This document shows, in pieces, positions 26,301-36,010 of a stretch of DNA of 64,000 nucleotides. The DNA comes from Acidobacteriota bacterium (lineage in GTDB: Bacteria > Acidobacteriota > Terriglobia > Terriglobales > Acidobacteriaceae). The notes under the pieces were generated by a model that was not told where the DNA came from, made no database searches, and was given only the letters and a program-made list of their open reading frames with translations. Made by a program: the position numbers and the translations under genes. Location of the stretch: contig QIBA01000037.1 of the NCBI GenBank assembly GCA_003225175.1, positions 62,001-126,000 of the forward strand, written 5' to 3'. Position 1 is the stretch's first letter. The number at the start of each line of letters is the position of its first letter.

Positions 26301-26543
26301 AGCGATAACGCTCACCTTGTAGAAGCCGAGCGGAATATCCTGGAAGGCAAACTGACCCTCAGCCGTCGTCACCGTGCTGTGTTCCACGCCAGTTGCAACC
26401 TCCGTTGCCTTCACCTGGGCTCTCGGGACTACGGCTCCGCTCGGGTCAGTGACGGTGCCGTTAATTGCCCCACGAAAAGTCTGTGAATCTGCCGACATCG
26501 CAACAAAGAGCACAATCACCGTGGCCAAGATAAAACGTCGCAT
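23301..26543 (-). CDS. TonB-dependent receptor-like (Oar) outer-membrane protein
   Basis: 1080 aa from ATG 26543, preceded by CCTAGGGAGTGCG; the frame extends to 26633 but without a signal peptide. The start MRRFILATVIVLFVAMSADS is one. Residues about 25-105 form a carboxypeptidase-regulatory-like domain (GTVTDPSGAVVPRAQVKATE, then FQDIPLGFYKVSV). A plug-like segment follows (TPLNGRDFTQLIAVAPGY), then a long beta-barrel rich in Asn and aromatics (YNLQLEKGLGQTAVVQVGYV). Oar-type proteins expanded strongly in Acidobacteria and are presumed to import glycans or peptides. No SusD partner is next to it. The upstream gene is ftsZ, 532 bp away. Confidence 0.92.
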   Translation of the reverse strand: MRRFILATVIVLFVAMSADSQTFRGAINGTVTDPSGAVVPRAQVKATEVATGVEHSTVTTAEGQFAFQDIPLGFYKVSVIAPGFAGRTVDKVEVTAGNIYTLPIKLALGQETQIVEVSAAALALDTTTPTQNMTISSDVVQDTPLNGRDFTQLIAVAPGYGGYAVGGFGSLNGTRPNQMNWQIDGVDNNDFWHNIPAVNQGGVSGIAGVVLPIDSIDEFSSQTQSGAEAGRNAGGTVNLVLKSGTNSLHGSAYYYNRNEFYGAHSPFFIPTASNPRAPKLRNQNYGLSVGGPVIKNKTFFFVAYEKQQYIIGLSGLATEPSDAYVNNALAVLKKYNVTASPLSTKLIGPGGFWPRNLIGGLPATPNNFFSPIASTGYSYNGVIKLDHNFNEKHRLSARWFGGQGSQTAPLGSSTALGTASSNLKDYFEVAPLHVHNYSLVLNSVLTTHLTNQVLFGVNYFNQLFHDFNNSFNTKALGLFLSPDATDHGQPILGAPNVVISGFEQIGLTPPEGRSDQTGHLTDIVSYVAGRHQFRFGGEVRQAHVNEFYHRRGTGQFKFDGTQGPWSADAAFDSATKALADYMAGDVVKSTIAVGNPERFVVVNAFNFFGQDAWQLTPNLNVNLGLRYEYFGPLHSDKKDLAVFVPGKGLLIQGAGIDSIFPPSHNDFAPRLGFAYQPTGTSDFVVRGGVGIFFDQINMNPFLDFRPPITAAQGLQGNPIGPSAVSTYARNAYNWDAALAGGASIFPGVKVCGDPLCTNAPGQNVFSVNQNFRVPHFANYNLQLEKGLGQTAVVQVGYVGSQSRKLNIVSNINQYNAFPNFGSIIQLNSVGTSNYNALQTTVRLRNFHGLSSQASYTWAHALDEISEYRATIADDLRSIKVDYGNGDFDTRHLFSLNFDYQIPGSSHGPRILTHGWEVSSLTNFHTGQPFDQTLPLGDSSSPFDPTTQFFYLLKDPFAGLDHKFSAANGGTVWINPAAFCVRSATNSCAGGKPVGRNKFHGPGYGSVDLSVLKTIPVRERVKVQLRAEMFNLFNRINLASGPGSVDYSSGLVNDTIGDFNGAPGIGPGEAFNMQLAAKIIF

Positions 26544-27074
26544 AACGCACTCCCTAGGTTGGAATTGGAAACAAAATCGCGCGAATGCGCGGAGACAAGT
26601 ACGGCGACTCGGAAAATAAGCTGTGTACCGCATTCAGAGTCCCAGCCTCAGTTCGGAATCAAACTGAGTTCATAGCCAAAATCCCTTGGCGCAGAAACTA
26701 GGCTCGTTTCGATGACTGAAACTTTTACTCTCTAGCCACTTTTCAAGTCAAGACAATAAGTTGGATAAGTGGCATAAGCAAAGGTGACATCTACCTTGTC
26801 AGTGGACAGTTCTTGCGTAAAGCCAATGCGACTGTATACGACCGAGGGAAGAATAAACTCTAGAGAACCAACTCAGTCACAATTGTGGGTCTAATTCGGT
26901 CGTGGAGATAATTATGTCGTGAAGCTCCTATTATGGTTTGCCACTCGAAATCGAGGCGACTTCGAATATTGTGGCAATTCGGCAGTTCGTAAGTGATGGT
27001 CGAGCGCGCGTGCTGCACTTCGAACAAACCAAGCTGCCGCAGTCTTAGAAGCGGGCAGTAGCCTAACGCAGCGC
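26544..27074. other. Intergenic region between ftsZ and the TonB receptor gene
   Basis: 530 bp, no gene recognised. On the minus strand TTGACT (26751-26746) with a weak GTAAAA 17 bp downstream (26728-26723) is a possible promoter of the receptor gene. No clear terminator for ftsZ was seen. Confidence 0.35.
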
Positions 27075-28421
27075 TCAGTTTTCGGCGCGCTTGCGGATGA
27101 ATGCGGGCACGTCGAGATCATCGCCGTCAATGCCGTTTACGCTATTGCGTACCGCCTCCAAGGAGATCGAATCTCTTACCGGCACTGACGTTCGCGATGC
27201 CGCCGACATGGTTGAACCTGCCGGTGAAGCCCCGACACCGACACCCACCGGCTCCGGCACTTCACCTGCAAATGCGTGGTCGTTCTGCAGGCGAGAGTCG
27301 ACCACGGCAACCGGAGCGGATCGCTCACGTGTCGTGCTTTCTGGCGCTGGCACGTAGCTCGAAATGGCACGAGCGCTGGAAACCGCCGCGGCGGCGGCTC
27401 CCATGGAGTGCTCGCGCCGCCCCAGCTGTTCGTCTTTGAAACCGGTGGCAATGACAGTGATCTTTACGTCGTCCTTCATCTTCTCGTCGAGCACGGCACC
27501 GAAGATGATGTTGGCATCTTCATGGGCGGCGTTCTGGATGATGGTCGAGGCCTCGTTCACTTCTGCCAGCTTCAGCGAGCTTGAGCCCGTGATGTTGATG
27601 AGGATGCCGCGCGCGCCGTCGATCGCTCCAGCTTCCAGCAACGGAGAGGCAATGGCCGCTTGCGCCGCTTCGACGGCCCGGCGCTCGCCACGTCCCGTGG
27701 CAGTGCCCATGACGGCATAACCCATACCTTGCATAATCGTCTTCACGTCGGCAAAGTCGCGGTTGATGATGCCTGGAATGGTAATGATGTCAGAGATGCC
27801 CTGCACCGCCTGGCGAAGAATGTCATCGGCAACTCGAAAAGACTCGAAGAAACCTGCATTCTGCGCTACCGCGAGCAGCTTCTCGTTCGGAATCACGATG
27901 GTCGTGTCCACCGATTCGATGAGTTCATCCAAACCGCGATCGGCTTGCGACTTCCGTCGTTTGCCTTCGAATGCAAATGGCTTGGTCACCACAGCGACAG
28001 TGAGGGCACCCATTTCACTGGCCAAGGAGGCGATAATCGGAGCCGCGCCCGTGCCCGTGCCGCCGCCGAGCCCGGCAGTGACGAACACCATGTCCGCACC
28101 TTCGAGCGCCTCGATGATTTGATGGGCGTCCTCGAGCGCTGCCTTCCTCCCCACTTCGGGATTCGCTCCCGCGCCTAGTCCGCTGGTCAGCTTTATGCCG
28201 AGCTGAATCTTGACTGACGCCTGCGACATCTGCAGCGCCTGAAGATCAGTATTCGCCACCAGGAATTCAACGCCTTCCACTTTGGCGTTGATCATGCGGT
28301 TCACGGCATTACCGCCGCCGCCGCCCACGCCGATCACCTTGATCTTCGCGTTGTTGCGTGGATCCTCATTGAAGCTAATGCGGATGTCTTCGGAACTGCC
28401 TTCGGGTTTGCCTTTTGCCAT
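27075..28421 (-). CDS. ftsZ: Cell division GTPase FtsZ
   Basis: 448 aa. This tubulin homologue polymerises at midcell to form the Z ring. The GTP-binding signature GGGTGTG is at 119-125, and the T7 synergy loop N220-R-D-F-A-D225 gives the catalytic acids. An N-terminal extension of about 24 residues precedes [15 protein letters not shown] long variable linker (about 330-430) rich in Ala/Ser/Val leads to the conserved C-terminal tail [12 protein letters not shown] that docks FtsA and other partners. Last gene of the dcw cluster. A gap of 117 bp, partly filled by dispersed-repeat text, separates it from ftsA. Confidence 0.98.
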   Translation of the reverse strand: MAKGKPEGSSEDIRISFNEDPRNNAKIKVIGVGGGGGNAVNRMINAKVEGVEFLVANTDLQALQMSQASVKIQLGIKLTSGLGAGANPEVGRKAALEDAHQIIEALEGADMVFVTAGLGGGTGTGAAPIIASLASEMGALTVAVVTKPFAFEGKRRKSQADRGLDELIESVDTTIVIPNEKLLAVAQNAGFFESFRVADDILRQAVQGISDIITIPGIINRDFADVKTIMQGMGYAVMGTATGRGERRAVEAAQAAIASPLLEAGAIDGARGILINITGSSSLKLAEVNEASTIIQNAAHEDANIIFGAVLDEKMKDDVKITVIATGFKDEQLGRREHSMGAAAAAVSSARAISSYVPAPESTTRERSAPVAVVDSRLQNDHAFAGEVPEPVGVGVGASPAGSTMSAASRTSVPVRDSISLEAVRNSVNGIDGDDLDVPAFIRKRAEN

Positions 28422-28462
28422 TACGTCTTCTCCCTTCAGACCTAGGTTGTTTCCGACAGTGC

Positions 28463-28522
28463 CGTCCGCAGTAGCGGATCGGCGAAGTCGGCTGCATCCA
28501 CCTGCTACCGCGGGCGGTACTG
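28463..28522. repeat. Dispersed GCTACCGC-type repeat between ftsA and ftsZ
   Basis: gccgtccgcagtagcggatc (from 28463) and cctgctaccgcgggcggtac (28501-28520) are inverted relatives of one motif, GCTACCGCGGnCGGTACT. Other copies are at 5601, 16871, 45178 and 46069. Confidence 0.6.
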
Positions 28523-28538
28523 ACTGACCTCATTGCTC

Positions 28539-29756
28539 TCATGCTCCGACAAATAACGTCCTGAGCCTTGCCTTGAGAGTCTGTTGCTCCTCCTTAACTC
28601 GGCCTACGCGGGCGCGATGTGTGTACATCAGCAAGCCAACACTACTGGCGAAGTCGGTTAGCGCCAGGCTCGTCGGCATTCGCGGAATGCCGTTCACGTG
28701 TCCAAGGCGAGCTGGACAACGCAAGACCTGTTCCGCGATCTCACAGATGGCAGGGAGGCGCGAAGCGCCGCCGATCAGGACGCAACCTGCGCCCAGTCCT
28801 TCAAACACTCTGGCTTGGCGAAGTTGATCGCGCAGCATTTCAAACAATTCGCGCCCGCGAGGCTCCAAAATCTCTGCCAAAGTCCGTTGCGACATCAGGC
28901 GCGCTGGGCGCTCGCCTACAGATGGCACCTCGATTTCGTGCCCCTCAGGGATACTGGTCACTACGGCGGAGCCGAACATTCGCTTGATTTTGTCAGCCTC
29001 AGCGAGCGGTGTTCGCATGCCAACTGCGACGTCATTCGTGAAGTGATCGCCGCCAATTGGGACCACGCCGGTATGGGCAATGGCTCCCTCATAGAAGACG
29101 ACAACTTCAGTCGACCCAGCGCCAATGTCGATAAGACAGACGCCGAGTTCGCGCTCATCGGCATCGAGCGTAGCGTCGGCGCAGGCCAGCGGCTCGAAGA
29201 CGATATCGTCAACGTGAATGCCCGCCTTATTGGCGGCAGTCACTAGATTTTGCGCAGCTCCCGTAGCACCGGTCACGACGTGCGCGTTTACCTCGAGCCG
29301 CATGCCGATCATTCCGATGGGATCCTGAATGCTGCCTTGCTCATCGACAATGAACTCCTGCGGCAAGAGATGAATCGTCTGTCTATCTGGAGGAAGGGAA
29401 ACCGATCGTGCCCGCTCCACTGCCTGGCGAACATCGTCGCGATTAATCTCTCGCGGTCGTGAGCCGAGATTGATCCCTCCCCGGCTGTTGAATCCACGGA
29501 TATGAGGACCGCCAATACCAATCGTCGCGCGCTCGATCGGCATCTGAGCAGCAGCCTCAGCCTGTTCCACAGCGCGCTGGATTGATGCTGTTGCTTTGTC
29601 GAGCTCGACAATGACTCCTTTGCGCGAGCCCCTGGAGTCGGCGATGCCGTGCCCGCGATAACGCAAACCAGCGTCAGTCACTTCCCCAACCAGGACGCAG
29701 GTCTTCAGAGTGCCTACGTCAAGAATGCAGATCGTGTTGTTGCTTACCTTTGCCAT
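28539..29756 (-). CDS. ftsA: Cell division actin-like protein FtsA
   Basis: 405 aa. FtsA anchors the Z ring to the membrane and recruits later divisome proteins. The actin/HSP70 ATPase pieces are visible: CILDVGTLKTCVLVGEV (phosphate 1), LIDIGAGSTEVVVFYEG (phosphate 2) and GCVLIGGASRLPAICEIAEQ (adenosine). The SHS2/1C insertion lies near 85-165. The C-terminus (ARLRTLFVGA) is the usual amphipathic membrane-targeting helix, although short. Starts 40 bp after ftsQ in the same operon. Confidence 0.96.
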   Translation of the reverse strand: MAKVSNNTICILDVGTLKTCVLVGEVTDAGLRYRGHGIADSRGSRKGVIVELDKATASIQRAVEQAEAAAQMPIERATIGIGGPHIRGFNSRGGINLGSRPREINRDDVRQAVERARSVSLPPDRQTIHLLPQEFIVDEQGSIQDPIGMIGMRLEVNAHVVTGATGAAQNLVTAANKAGIHVDDIVFEPLACADATLDADERELGVCLIDIGAGSTEVVVFYEGAIAHTGVVPIGGDHFTNDVAVGMRTPLAEADKIKRMFGSAVVTSIPEGHEIEVPSVGERPARLMSQRTLAEILEPRGRELFEMLRDQLRQARVFEGLGAGCVLIGGASRLPAICEIAEQVLRCPARLGHVNGIPRMPTSLALTDFASSVGLLMYTHRARVGRVKEEQQTLKARLRTLFVGA

Positions 29757-29796
29757 GCTAAGAACCCGATTTCATGACGATTTCGATTGACCACCA

Positions 29797-30789
29797 TCAC
29801 CGCCTTGCTCCGCGTCTCCGTATCTCCGTGCTGAAATTTCTGGTCGCCGCCTGTTGACCGCCGTCTGGGTTCACGATGATCTGTCCCTCGTAGCGCAGAT
29901 CGACTGAATCGAGCTTTTGGAATTGCTGCCGCCATCCCGCTGCATGTGAAAGATAAATCTTGAACCGCGACAGAAATTGGTCGCTCCCTAGATGGACGAG
30001 GACGGCTCCTGCAGGATCGGCTACCGTCACTTTCATATCCTCGGGATCGCTCACATCAACTTCGCTTACATCGTTGGAATAATGGTTCCCTCCCGCGTCC
30101 AGATCATTCATCAGCTGCGAACACATCTTCATCTGCGCGCCCCGAGCCGAGAGCGGATCGGAGTCGTTCAACCCGAACACAACCGGAAATGAATAGTGCG
30201 ACTTCCGTGTAGGCTCCATGATCACGCCGTGAGCGTCCACGAGATGAATTCGGCCGTTGATACGAGCAAACGCTACTGGAGTGCGCTCCTGAACTTCGAC
30301 AGAGATACGGTTCGGCAGCAGACGCATCACACTCGCTGATTCAATCCAGGGAATCTCTTCGAGCTGTTTTTTGCGCTGCTCCAGTGGAATGAAGAAAACG
30401 TTGCGCCCCATATCACCTCCGAGCACTTCCATAACCTGCGAGCGCGGCACCTTCTCCAGCCCGCTGATAGTTATGTTGTCGCTCGAAAGCACACGAAAGC
30501 GCCAGCTTCGCGTTCCGTAGCGATAGACGGCACCATACGCGAGAGCCGCAACCGAGAATATGGCGAGCATGCCGAGCGCAATTCGTATTCGGCCTGCAGT
30601 CTTCTTCGGGAGCGCGCCCTTGCGCACCACAACCCGGCGAACTGCGCGGCGAAATTGTGGTGCAGGATTGGTTTCGGCAAGAGACGACTTCGCATCGAAC
30701 TCCGAACTGAGTTCGTCGTCGCCAACGGGAGCGACATCGACGCGAGTGGAAAGATCCAACTCTTTATACTGAACGTCGTTTCGCGGCAT
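29797..30789 (-). CDS. ftsQ: Cell division protein FtsQ/DivIB
   Basis: 330 aa from ATG 30789; the frame opens at TTG 30822. About 85 cytoplasmic residues are followed by one membrane helix (AGRIRIALGMLAIFSVAALA), then a POTRA domain (ISGLEKVPRSQVMEVLGGDM) and the FtsQ beta domain (IPWIESASVMRLLPNRISVE, QERTPVAFARING). FtsQ is a bitopic inner-membrane protein that bridges early and late divisome proteins. The short C-terminal tail after VDLRYEGQIIVNP is polar. Preceded by murC with about 115 bp between coding ends. Confidence 0.94.
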   Translation of the reverse strand: MPRNDVQYKELDLSTRVDVAPVGDDELSSEFDAKSSLAETNPAPQFRRAVRRVVVRKGALPKKTAGRIRIALGMLAIFSVAALAYGAVYRYGTRSWRFRVLSSDNITISGLEKVPRSQVMEVLGGDMGRNVFFIPLEQRKKQLEEIPWIESASVMRLLPNRISVEVQERTPVAFARINGRIHLVDAHGVIMEPTRKSHYSFPVVFGLNDSDPLSARGAQMKMCSQLMNDLDAGGNHYSNDVSEVDVSDPEDMKVTVADPAGAVLVHLGSDQFLSRFKIYLSHAAGWRQQFQKLDSVDLRYEGQIIVNPDGGQQAATRNFSTEIRRRGARR

Positions 30790-30895
30790 TAATCGAATTT
30801 CAGAAAATCGCCGTACTCGCAACTATAACCGCAAATGGCGAAATTTCAGAGCAGGAAATCGAGGCTGGAGAAAGTTTTTTGAATTGAGTTTTCGG

Positions 30896-30938
30896 CAGAT
30901 CGGGTCATCGAATGATCGGGTGATCGGGTGATCGGACT
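30896..30938. repeat. GATCGGGT tandem repeat at the end of murC
   Basis: The units gatcgggt (30898-30905), catcgaat (30906-30913), gatcgggt (30914-30921), gatcgggt (30922-30929) and gatcggac form an 8-bp tandem array. The murC stop codon (30907-30905) lies inside it, so the last residues of MurC are repeat-encoded. Confidence 0.7.
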
Positions 30939-32371
30939 TCGTCGGATGAACTCATGGAAGGATCACCCGATTTGTGAAGGGCAGTTCTCTTCTCGAGCTC
31001 TCGCAAGACCAATGGCCCCACTTGATGCACGCTGCCGGCACCGAGCGTCAGGACGAGATCTCCGTTCTTTGCATGAGAGACAGCCTGACTTGCAGCTTCA
31101 GCAAATGAAGCCACGTATTCAAATTGTTTTCCAGTAGAAACTATGCGCTTCACCAGTGCCTGTGCCGTAATTCCAGGAATGGGCTCTTCGCTGGCCGCAT
31201 AGATATCGAGCAGTTGAAGCGTGTCGGCGTTTTCGAAAGCGGTCGCGAATTCTTCGGCTAGATCGCGCGTTCGGGTATAGCGATGCGGCTGGAAGATAAC
31301 GTGAATCTTGTCGAATCCGCATTGCCGCGCTGCTGCAAGTGTTGCTCGAATTTCGGTTGGATGGTGCCCGTAGTCGTCGACCACACTTACTCCGCCGATT
31401 TTGCCTTTAAACTGAAAGCGGCGATCTACGCCGCGAAATTCTGCCAGCGCCTCCGCGATCTTCGCCACAGGGATATCGAGTCCAATTCCCGCCGCAACCG
31501 CGGCAGTTGCATTTAGTACGTTATGGTGGCCGGGTACTCGGAGATCAAATTCTCCGAGCTTCTTTCCGCGGTTCACGACTTCGAATCGGCTGTGTGGGCG
31601 TCCATCTTCGGAGCGGCAACGGTCGTCCAGCAATTGGGCGCAAAATGCCGAGGCGTCGCTCGTCCCATACGTGATCACGCGACGCTCCAGTCGTGGAAAC
31701 AACCCACTCAGGCGCTCGTCGTCCTGGCAGGCAATGACTACACCATAAAAGGGAACCCGATTCATGAAATCGACGAACGCCTGCTCCACATCATCCATAT
31801 CGCGATAGCAATCCATGTGCTCGCGATCGACGTTCGTAACGATCGACAAAATCGGCGAGAGCTTCAAAAACGACCTGTCGCTCTCATCGGCTTCGGCAAC
31901 CAGGTATTGCGACTTTCCCAGCCGCGCGTTCGATCCCATGGCATCAACGCGGCCGCCGACAACGACGGTAGGATCCAGTCCGCCTGCCGCCAGCACAGCG
32001 GCAACCATCGACGTTGTTGTGGTCTTGCCGTGCATGCCGGCGATAGCGATTCCATATTTCAAGCGCATGAGTTCGGCAAGCATCTCGGCTCGGGGAATCA
32101 CTGGTATGTGCTGCGCTCGGGCAGCCTGAATCTCTGGATTGTCGCGCGTGACGGCAGAGGTCGTGACAACTGCTTCGGAGCCGGTGATGTTCTCCGGACG
32201 ATGCCCAATAAAGACGATGGCCCCCAGACTTGCGAGGCGCTGCGTCACGGACGACTCGCGCAAATCTGAACCCGAGATCTTGTATCCCAGATTAAGCAGT
32301 ACCTCGGCGATACCGCTCATACCGATACCGCCAATGCCTACGAAATGAATGCGCTGAACTTTGGCGAACAT
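30905..32371 (-). CDS. murC: UDP-N-acetylmuramate--L-alanine ligase
   Basis: 488 aa from ATG 32371; a TTG at 32383 is also in frame. It adds L-Ala to UDP-MurNAc with ATP, the first peptide step. The N-terminal UDP-binding Rossmann motif is [19 protein letters not shown]. The ATP P-loop is [14 protein letters not shown]. The Mur-ligase central and C-terminal domains follow ([33 protein letters not shown]). The tail after about residue 465 ([20 protein letters not shown]) is longer than usual and encoded by repeat DNA. Part of the dcw operon after murG. Confidence 0.97.
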   Translation of the reverse strand: MFAKVQRIHFVGIGGIGMSGIAEVLLNLGYKISGSDLRESSVTQRLASLGAIVFIGHRPENITGSEAVVTTSAVTRDNPEIQAARAQHIPVIPRAEMLAELMRLKYGIAIAGMHGKTTTTSMVAAVLAAGGLDPTVVVGGRVDAMGSNARLGKSQYLVAEADESDRSFLKLSPILSIVTNVDREHMDCYRDMDDVEQAFVDFMNRVPFYGVVIACQDDERLSGLFPRLERRVITYGTSDASAFCAQLLDDRCRSEDGRPHSRFEVVNRGKKLGEFDLRVPGHHNVLNATAAVAAGIGLDIPVAKIAEALAEFRGVDRRFQFKGKIGGVSVVDDYGHHPTEIRATLAAARQCGFDKIHVIFQPHRYTRTRDLAEEFATAFENADTLQLLDIYAASEEPIPGITAQALVKRIVSTGKQFEYVASFAEAASQAVSHAKNGDLVLTLGAGSVHQVGPLVLRELEKRTALHKSGDPSMSSSDEVRSPDHPIIR

Positions 32372-32426
32372 GCTAGAAACCAAGTTGCAGAGAACAGGGT
32401 ACAGGAGAACAGGCGGCCAAAATTGG

Positions 32427-33491
32427 TTACGTTCCGTTCTTAGCTATACGAGCAGCTAACTCCGCGATCTCCTTTCCTGCATTCGGGTGTGCAAGCGATC
32501 GCGCTTTGTCTGACATGCTGGCCAGTACCGCCGGATCGCCTAGCATCTCTGCGACGACTGCGCTCAGCCGAGCGGGGTTGAGCTGCGACTCTGGAATCAG
32601 GCGCGCGGCACCGGCGCTCTCGAGTGCCTGAGCGTTCTTAAGCTGATGATCATCAGCAGCTAACTTAAACGGAACGAAAACTGCGGGTTTTCCAGCGGCG
32701 GTGATCTCTGCCACAGTACTCGCCCCAGAGCGACATAGGACCGCATCCGCCTCAGCAAATGCGGACGGCATATCGTCGATAAACCGGTTCACCTGCACTT
32801 GTAAGTCTGCCTGCGTATAAGCAGCTTCGACTCTCTCGAAATCGCGCTCTCCGGTTTGATGGCGAATTTTAATTCCGAGCTCGCGCCATTTTGGGATGGC
32901 GTCGATCATCGTCTGATTGAGGATTCGAGCACCTTGACTGCCTCCGAAGACAAGCAGTGAGCCAGGGGGCGAGAATCTGCGCTGGGCGATGCTGAAAAAT
33001 TCTTGCCTCACTGGCACACCAGTAACCCGAGCATTACCGAAAAACTTCTTGGTCTGCTCAAAATGCACCGCGGCCGCACTCACGTAACGGGCTACAACTC
33101 GGTTGGCGAATCCCGGGACGAGATTAGGCTCGAAGGCCAGAGTGGGAATACGCATCAGCAAAGCCGTTAGCATTCCGGGACCAGAGGCATATCCACCGAC
33201 TCCGATCACAACTTGAGGGCGAAACTCCGCAAAGATTTTGCAGCATGCGAGGAGCGCACGCGGAATATCGCTCAGCGTTCTGGCACGGCGAGCAAGGCTG
33301 ACGCCCTTTAGCTGCCCAACTTGCACCAGCCGCAACTCGAAGCCGCTTGGGGGAACGAGGCGAGTCTCGATTCCCCGATTGGTGCCCACGAAAATGATTT
33401 CCGCCGCGTAGAGGTGACGCAACTCGCGCGCGATAGCCAACGCTGGAATTACGTGACCGCCGGTGCCTCCGCCTACGATCGCGGCACGCAT
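32427..33491 (-). CDS. murG: Lipid II synthase MurG (GT28)
   Basis: 354 aa. MurG transfers GlcNAc from UDP-GlcNAc to lipid I on the inner leaflet of the membrane. The N-terminal G-loop is [19 protein letters not shown], the second G-loop [10 protein letters not shown], and the C-terminal donor site includes [15 protein letters not shown] and [21 protein letters not shown] few hydrophobic segments around 80-110 should seat it on the membrane. ATG is 3 bp after the ftsW stop, in the usual dcw order. Confidence 0.97.
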   Translation of the reverse strand: MRAAIVGGGTGGHVIPALAIARELRHLYAAEIIFVGTNRGIETRLVPPSGFELRLVQVGQLKGVSLARRARTLSDIPRALLACCKIFAEFRPQVVIGVGGYASGPGMLTALLMRIPTLAFEPNLVPGFANRVVARYVSAAAVHFEQTKKFFGNARVTGVPVRQEFFSIAQRRFSPPGSLLVFGGSQGARILNQTMIDAIPKWRELGIKIRHQTGERDFERVEAAYTQADLQVQVNRFIDDMPSAFAEADAVLCRSGASTVAEITAAGKPAVFVPFKLAADDHQLKNAQALESAGAARLIPESQLNPARLSAVVAEMLGDPAVLASMSDKARSLAHPNAGKEIAELAARIAKNGT

Positions 33492-33494
33492 CGA

Positions 33495-34586
33495 TTAGTC
33501 TGCCTGCTGACTGATGTTCAGCAGTACACCTACGCAGGCCAAAGTGATGAACAGTGAACTACCGCCGTAGGAGATGAATGGCAGCGGAATTCCCTTAGTT
33601 GGGAGCAGGCCCAGAACGACGCTGATGTTGAAGAAGGCCTGAATGGCAATGGTGCCGGTGATGCCGATCGCGAGAAAGCGACCATACAAATCCGATGTCC
33701 GAATCGCCGCGCGCATCCCGCGATAGCAGAGCACGCCAAAGAGTCCAACTACCGCCATCGTTCCCAACAATCCGAGTTCTTCGGCGATAACGGCAAAGAT
33801 GAAGTCTGTGTGCGGCTCCGGAAGATAGAAGAGCTTCTGCTTTCCTTCCATGAGTCCAATGCCGGTAATGCCACCAGTGCCCACCGCGATTAATGACTGA
33901 ATCATGTGGAAACCGGCGCCCTGCGGATCGGCCCAGGGATTCACAAAGGCCAGCATGCGCTGCCGGCGGAAGCCGACATCAAAGAGGAGGTAATAGAGCG
34001 CTGGCAAGCTGGCCAGCACGCCGTAGCCGAGATATTTCAACTCCATACCTGCGACGAAGAGCACTGAGGCAGTCATGGCCATGCACACGAGAGCGGTGCC
34101 AAGATCAGGCTGCTTCACAATTAGCAACGAGAAGATCAGACTCGGTAACACGGCAGGCACGAGCGTTCGTCGCCAGTCGCCGATGGCAGCAGTACGCGTT
34201 TCCAGGAAGAAAGCCAGAAAAAGGATGAGAGCCGGCTTTGCGAGTTCCGATGGTTGGAACGAGAGCACGCCGAAGCGTATCCATCGATGAGTATTGTGTG
34301 AGCGGTCGAGGAACAGCACCGCGACGAGCAATACTGTCGTTACTCCAAGTAACGTGAAGACCACGGCTGGATGTTTGTGCTTGCGGTAGTCCACACGCAT
34401 GAGTACGACCATCGCGAGCACTCCGGCAAATGACCAACCGATCTGGCGCAGGACAAACGTGTATGGAGATCCAAAACGGTCTTTGGCAATCACCGCCGAA
34501 GCGCTGAAGACCATGACCAATCCAAGAAGAACAAGAAGGAGAGTGCCGCCGAAGAGCCAGCGATCAACGCTGACGCGCTTCGCCAT
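33495..34586 (-). CDS. ftsW: Septal peptidoglycan glycosyltransferase FtsW (SEDS)
   Basis: 363 aa with about ten transmembrane helices. FtsW polymerises lipid II in partnership with FtsI. Family residues include RIDYRKHKHP-like V-D-Y-R segment, HNTHRWIRFGVLSFQPSELA after the first helices (with the HxWI and QPSE motifs), GIGLMEGKQKLFYLPEPHTD and FISYGGSSLF near the C-terminus. The stop of murD and the start of ftsW overlap by one base (34586), implying coupled translation. Confidence 0.96.
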   Translation of the reverse strand: MAKRVSVDRWLFGGTLLLVLLGLVMVFSASAVIAKDRFGSPYTFVLRQIGWSFAGVLAMVVLMRVDYRKHKHPAVVFTLLGVTTVLLVAVLFLDRSHNTHRWIRFGVLSFQPSELAKPALILFLAFFLETRTAAIGDWRRTLVPAVLPSLIFSLLIVKQPDLGTALVCMAMTASVLFVAGMELKYLGYGVLASLPALYYLLFDVGFRRQRMLAFVNPWADPQGAGFHMIQSLIAVGTGGITGIGLMEGKQKLFYLPEPHTDFIFAVIAEELGLLGTMAVVGLFGVLCYRGMRAAIRTSDLYGRFLAIGITGTIAIQAFFNISVVLGLLPTKGIPLPFISYGGSSLFITLACVGVLLNISQQAD

Positions 34587-35995
34587 CAGCGGCGCTCCTG
34601 CCCTGCGGCTGCAGGGCTCGCGAATTGCTCGACCAGGGCCCGGAAGGTGCGTCCGCGGTGCTCATAGTTTTCGAATTGATCGAAGCTGGAGCAAGCAGGA
34701 GCTAGTAAGACAACGTCTCCAGGCTGCGCGAGATCACGCGCATGCTCGACGGCGTTGTCGAGTGTCTTGCAAGGCAACACCTCGACTGCCGACTGCACAT
34801 GCGAGCGAATCTTCTCGGCCGCTGCGCCGATGGTGTACACGCGCTTGACGCGCTCGCGCAGCAGGTCGTTCATCTGCGCGTAATCGCTGTCTTTGTCTTT
34901 GCCACCGAGAATCAGGTGGATATTGCCGGGGAAAGATTCGATTGCCTTAATGGTGGCATCAACATTCGTTGCCTTAGAATCGTTGTAGTACTCCACTCCA
35001 CCAACGGTAGCGATGTACTGAAGGCGATGATCCACCGCTTTGAAGTTTCGCACTGCGTCCCGAATAGTGGTCCCATCGCAACCACAAAGACGGCCAACAG
35101 ATACAGCGGCCAATACATTTTCGAGGTTGTGAGCGCCTTTTAGCGGAATCTCTGAAACCGGCATGATTTTGTCTTCGCGTTCGAAATCACGCCAATAAAT
35201 TTCGCCTTCTCGCACAAATGCTCCAACCTGTTCCCCGCTGAGTTCCCGCTTGCGGGTGAACCGGCAAATCTGGGCCTTCGTACGCGTTTCAAGCCCGGCG
35301 CTGCCGGAATCGTCGAGATTCAACACGGAGTAGTCGGACGCAGTCTGATTCTCAAAGATTCGTGCTTTGGCGGCTGTATACGTCTCCATGCTGCCGTGCC
35401 GATCGAGATGATCAGGCGTAATGTTCAGAACGACGCCAATTGAAGGATGGAAGGTTTCGATCGTCTCGAGTTGAAAGCTCGAAACTTCGATTACGTTGAC
35501 GGTATCATCCGTGGAATCTTCCACCAGCAAAATCACTGGTGTTCCAATGTTCCCGCCGATCAGGGTTCGCTGACTGCCGCTGGCTATTATCTCTCCGCAA
35601 AGAGTGGTTGTGGTGGTCTTACCGTTGGAGCCGGTGATAGCAACGATCTTGCCCCTCAAAAATCGCGTTGCAAGTTCGATCTCTCCGATCACGCGAATCC
35701 CTTGAGCGCGAGCACGCGTTAGCTGTGGGATATCGCAGGGTACGCCCGGACTCACCACGATCAAATCCTGATCGCGAAATGTGCGCTCGCCGTGGCCGCC
35801 GGTTTCGACAGCAATGCCACGATCAAGCAGAGCAGGAATCTGATTCTTCAGCTCGTTTTGGCTGCGAGTATCAGAGACAGTGACACGCGCGCCCCGAGCG
35901 GCAAGAAACTGGGCGGATGCTACGCCGGATTTTCCCAATCCCACGACGAGCACGCGTTTTCCTTTTACATCCATCGCCATCTGCCATTCTGCCAT
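34586..35995 (-). CDS. murD: UDP-MurNAc-L-alanine--D-glutamate ligase
   Basis: 469 aa. It adds D-Glu to UDP-MurNAc-L-Ala. The N-terminal UDP-binding motif is VLVVGLGKSGVASAQFLAAR, the P-loop is AITGSNGKTTTTTLCGEI, and the central domain contains NITPDHLDRHGSMETYTAAK. The C-terminal domain has NDSKATNVDATIKAIESFPG and LLLAPACSSFDQFENYEHRG. ATG at 35995 is used; ATG at 35974 is an alternative that starts at MDVKGKRVLVV. Operon neighbours are mraY upstream and ftsW downstream (1-bp overlap). Confidence 0.97.
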   Translation of the reverse strand: MAEWQMAMDVKGKRVLVVGLGKSGVASAQFLAARGARVTVSDTRSQNELKNQIPALLDRGIAVETGGHGERTFRDQDLIVVSPGVPCDIPQLTRARAQGIRVIGEIELATRFLRGKIVAITGSNGKTTTTTLCGEIIASGSQRTLIGGNIGTPVILLVEDSTDDTVNVIEVSSFQLETIETFHPSIGVVLNITPDHLDRHGSMETYTAAKARIFENQTASDYSVLNLDDSGSAGLETRTKAQICRFTRKRELSGEQVGAFVREGEIYWRDFEREDKIMPVSEIPLKGAHNLENVLAAVSVGRLCGCDGTTIRDAVRNFKAVDHRLQYIATVGGVEYYNDSKATNVDATIKAIESFPGNIHLILGGKDKDSDYAQMNDLLRERVKRVYTIGAAAEKIRSHVQSAVEVLPCKTLDNAVEHARDLAQPGDVVLLAPACSSFDQFENYEHRGRTFRALVEQFASPAAAGQERR

Positions 35996-36010
35996 GAGTT
36001 ATTGGAAACT

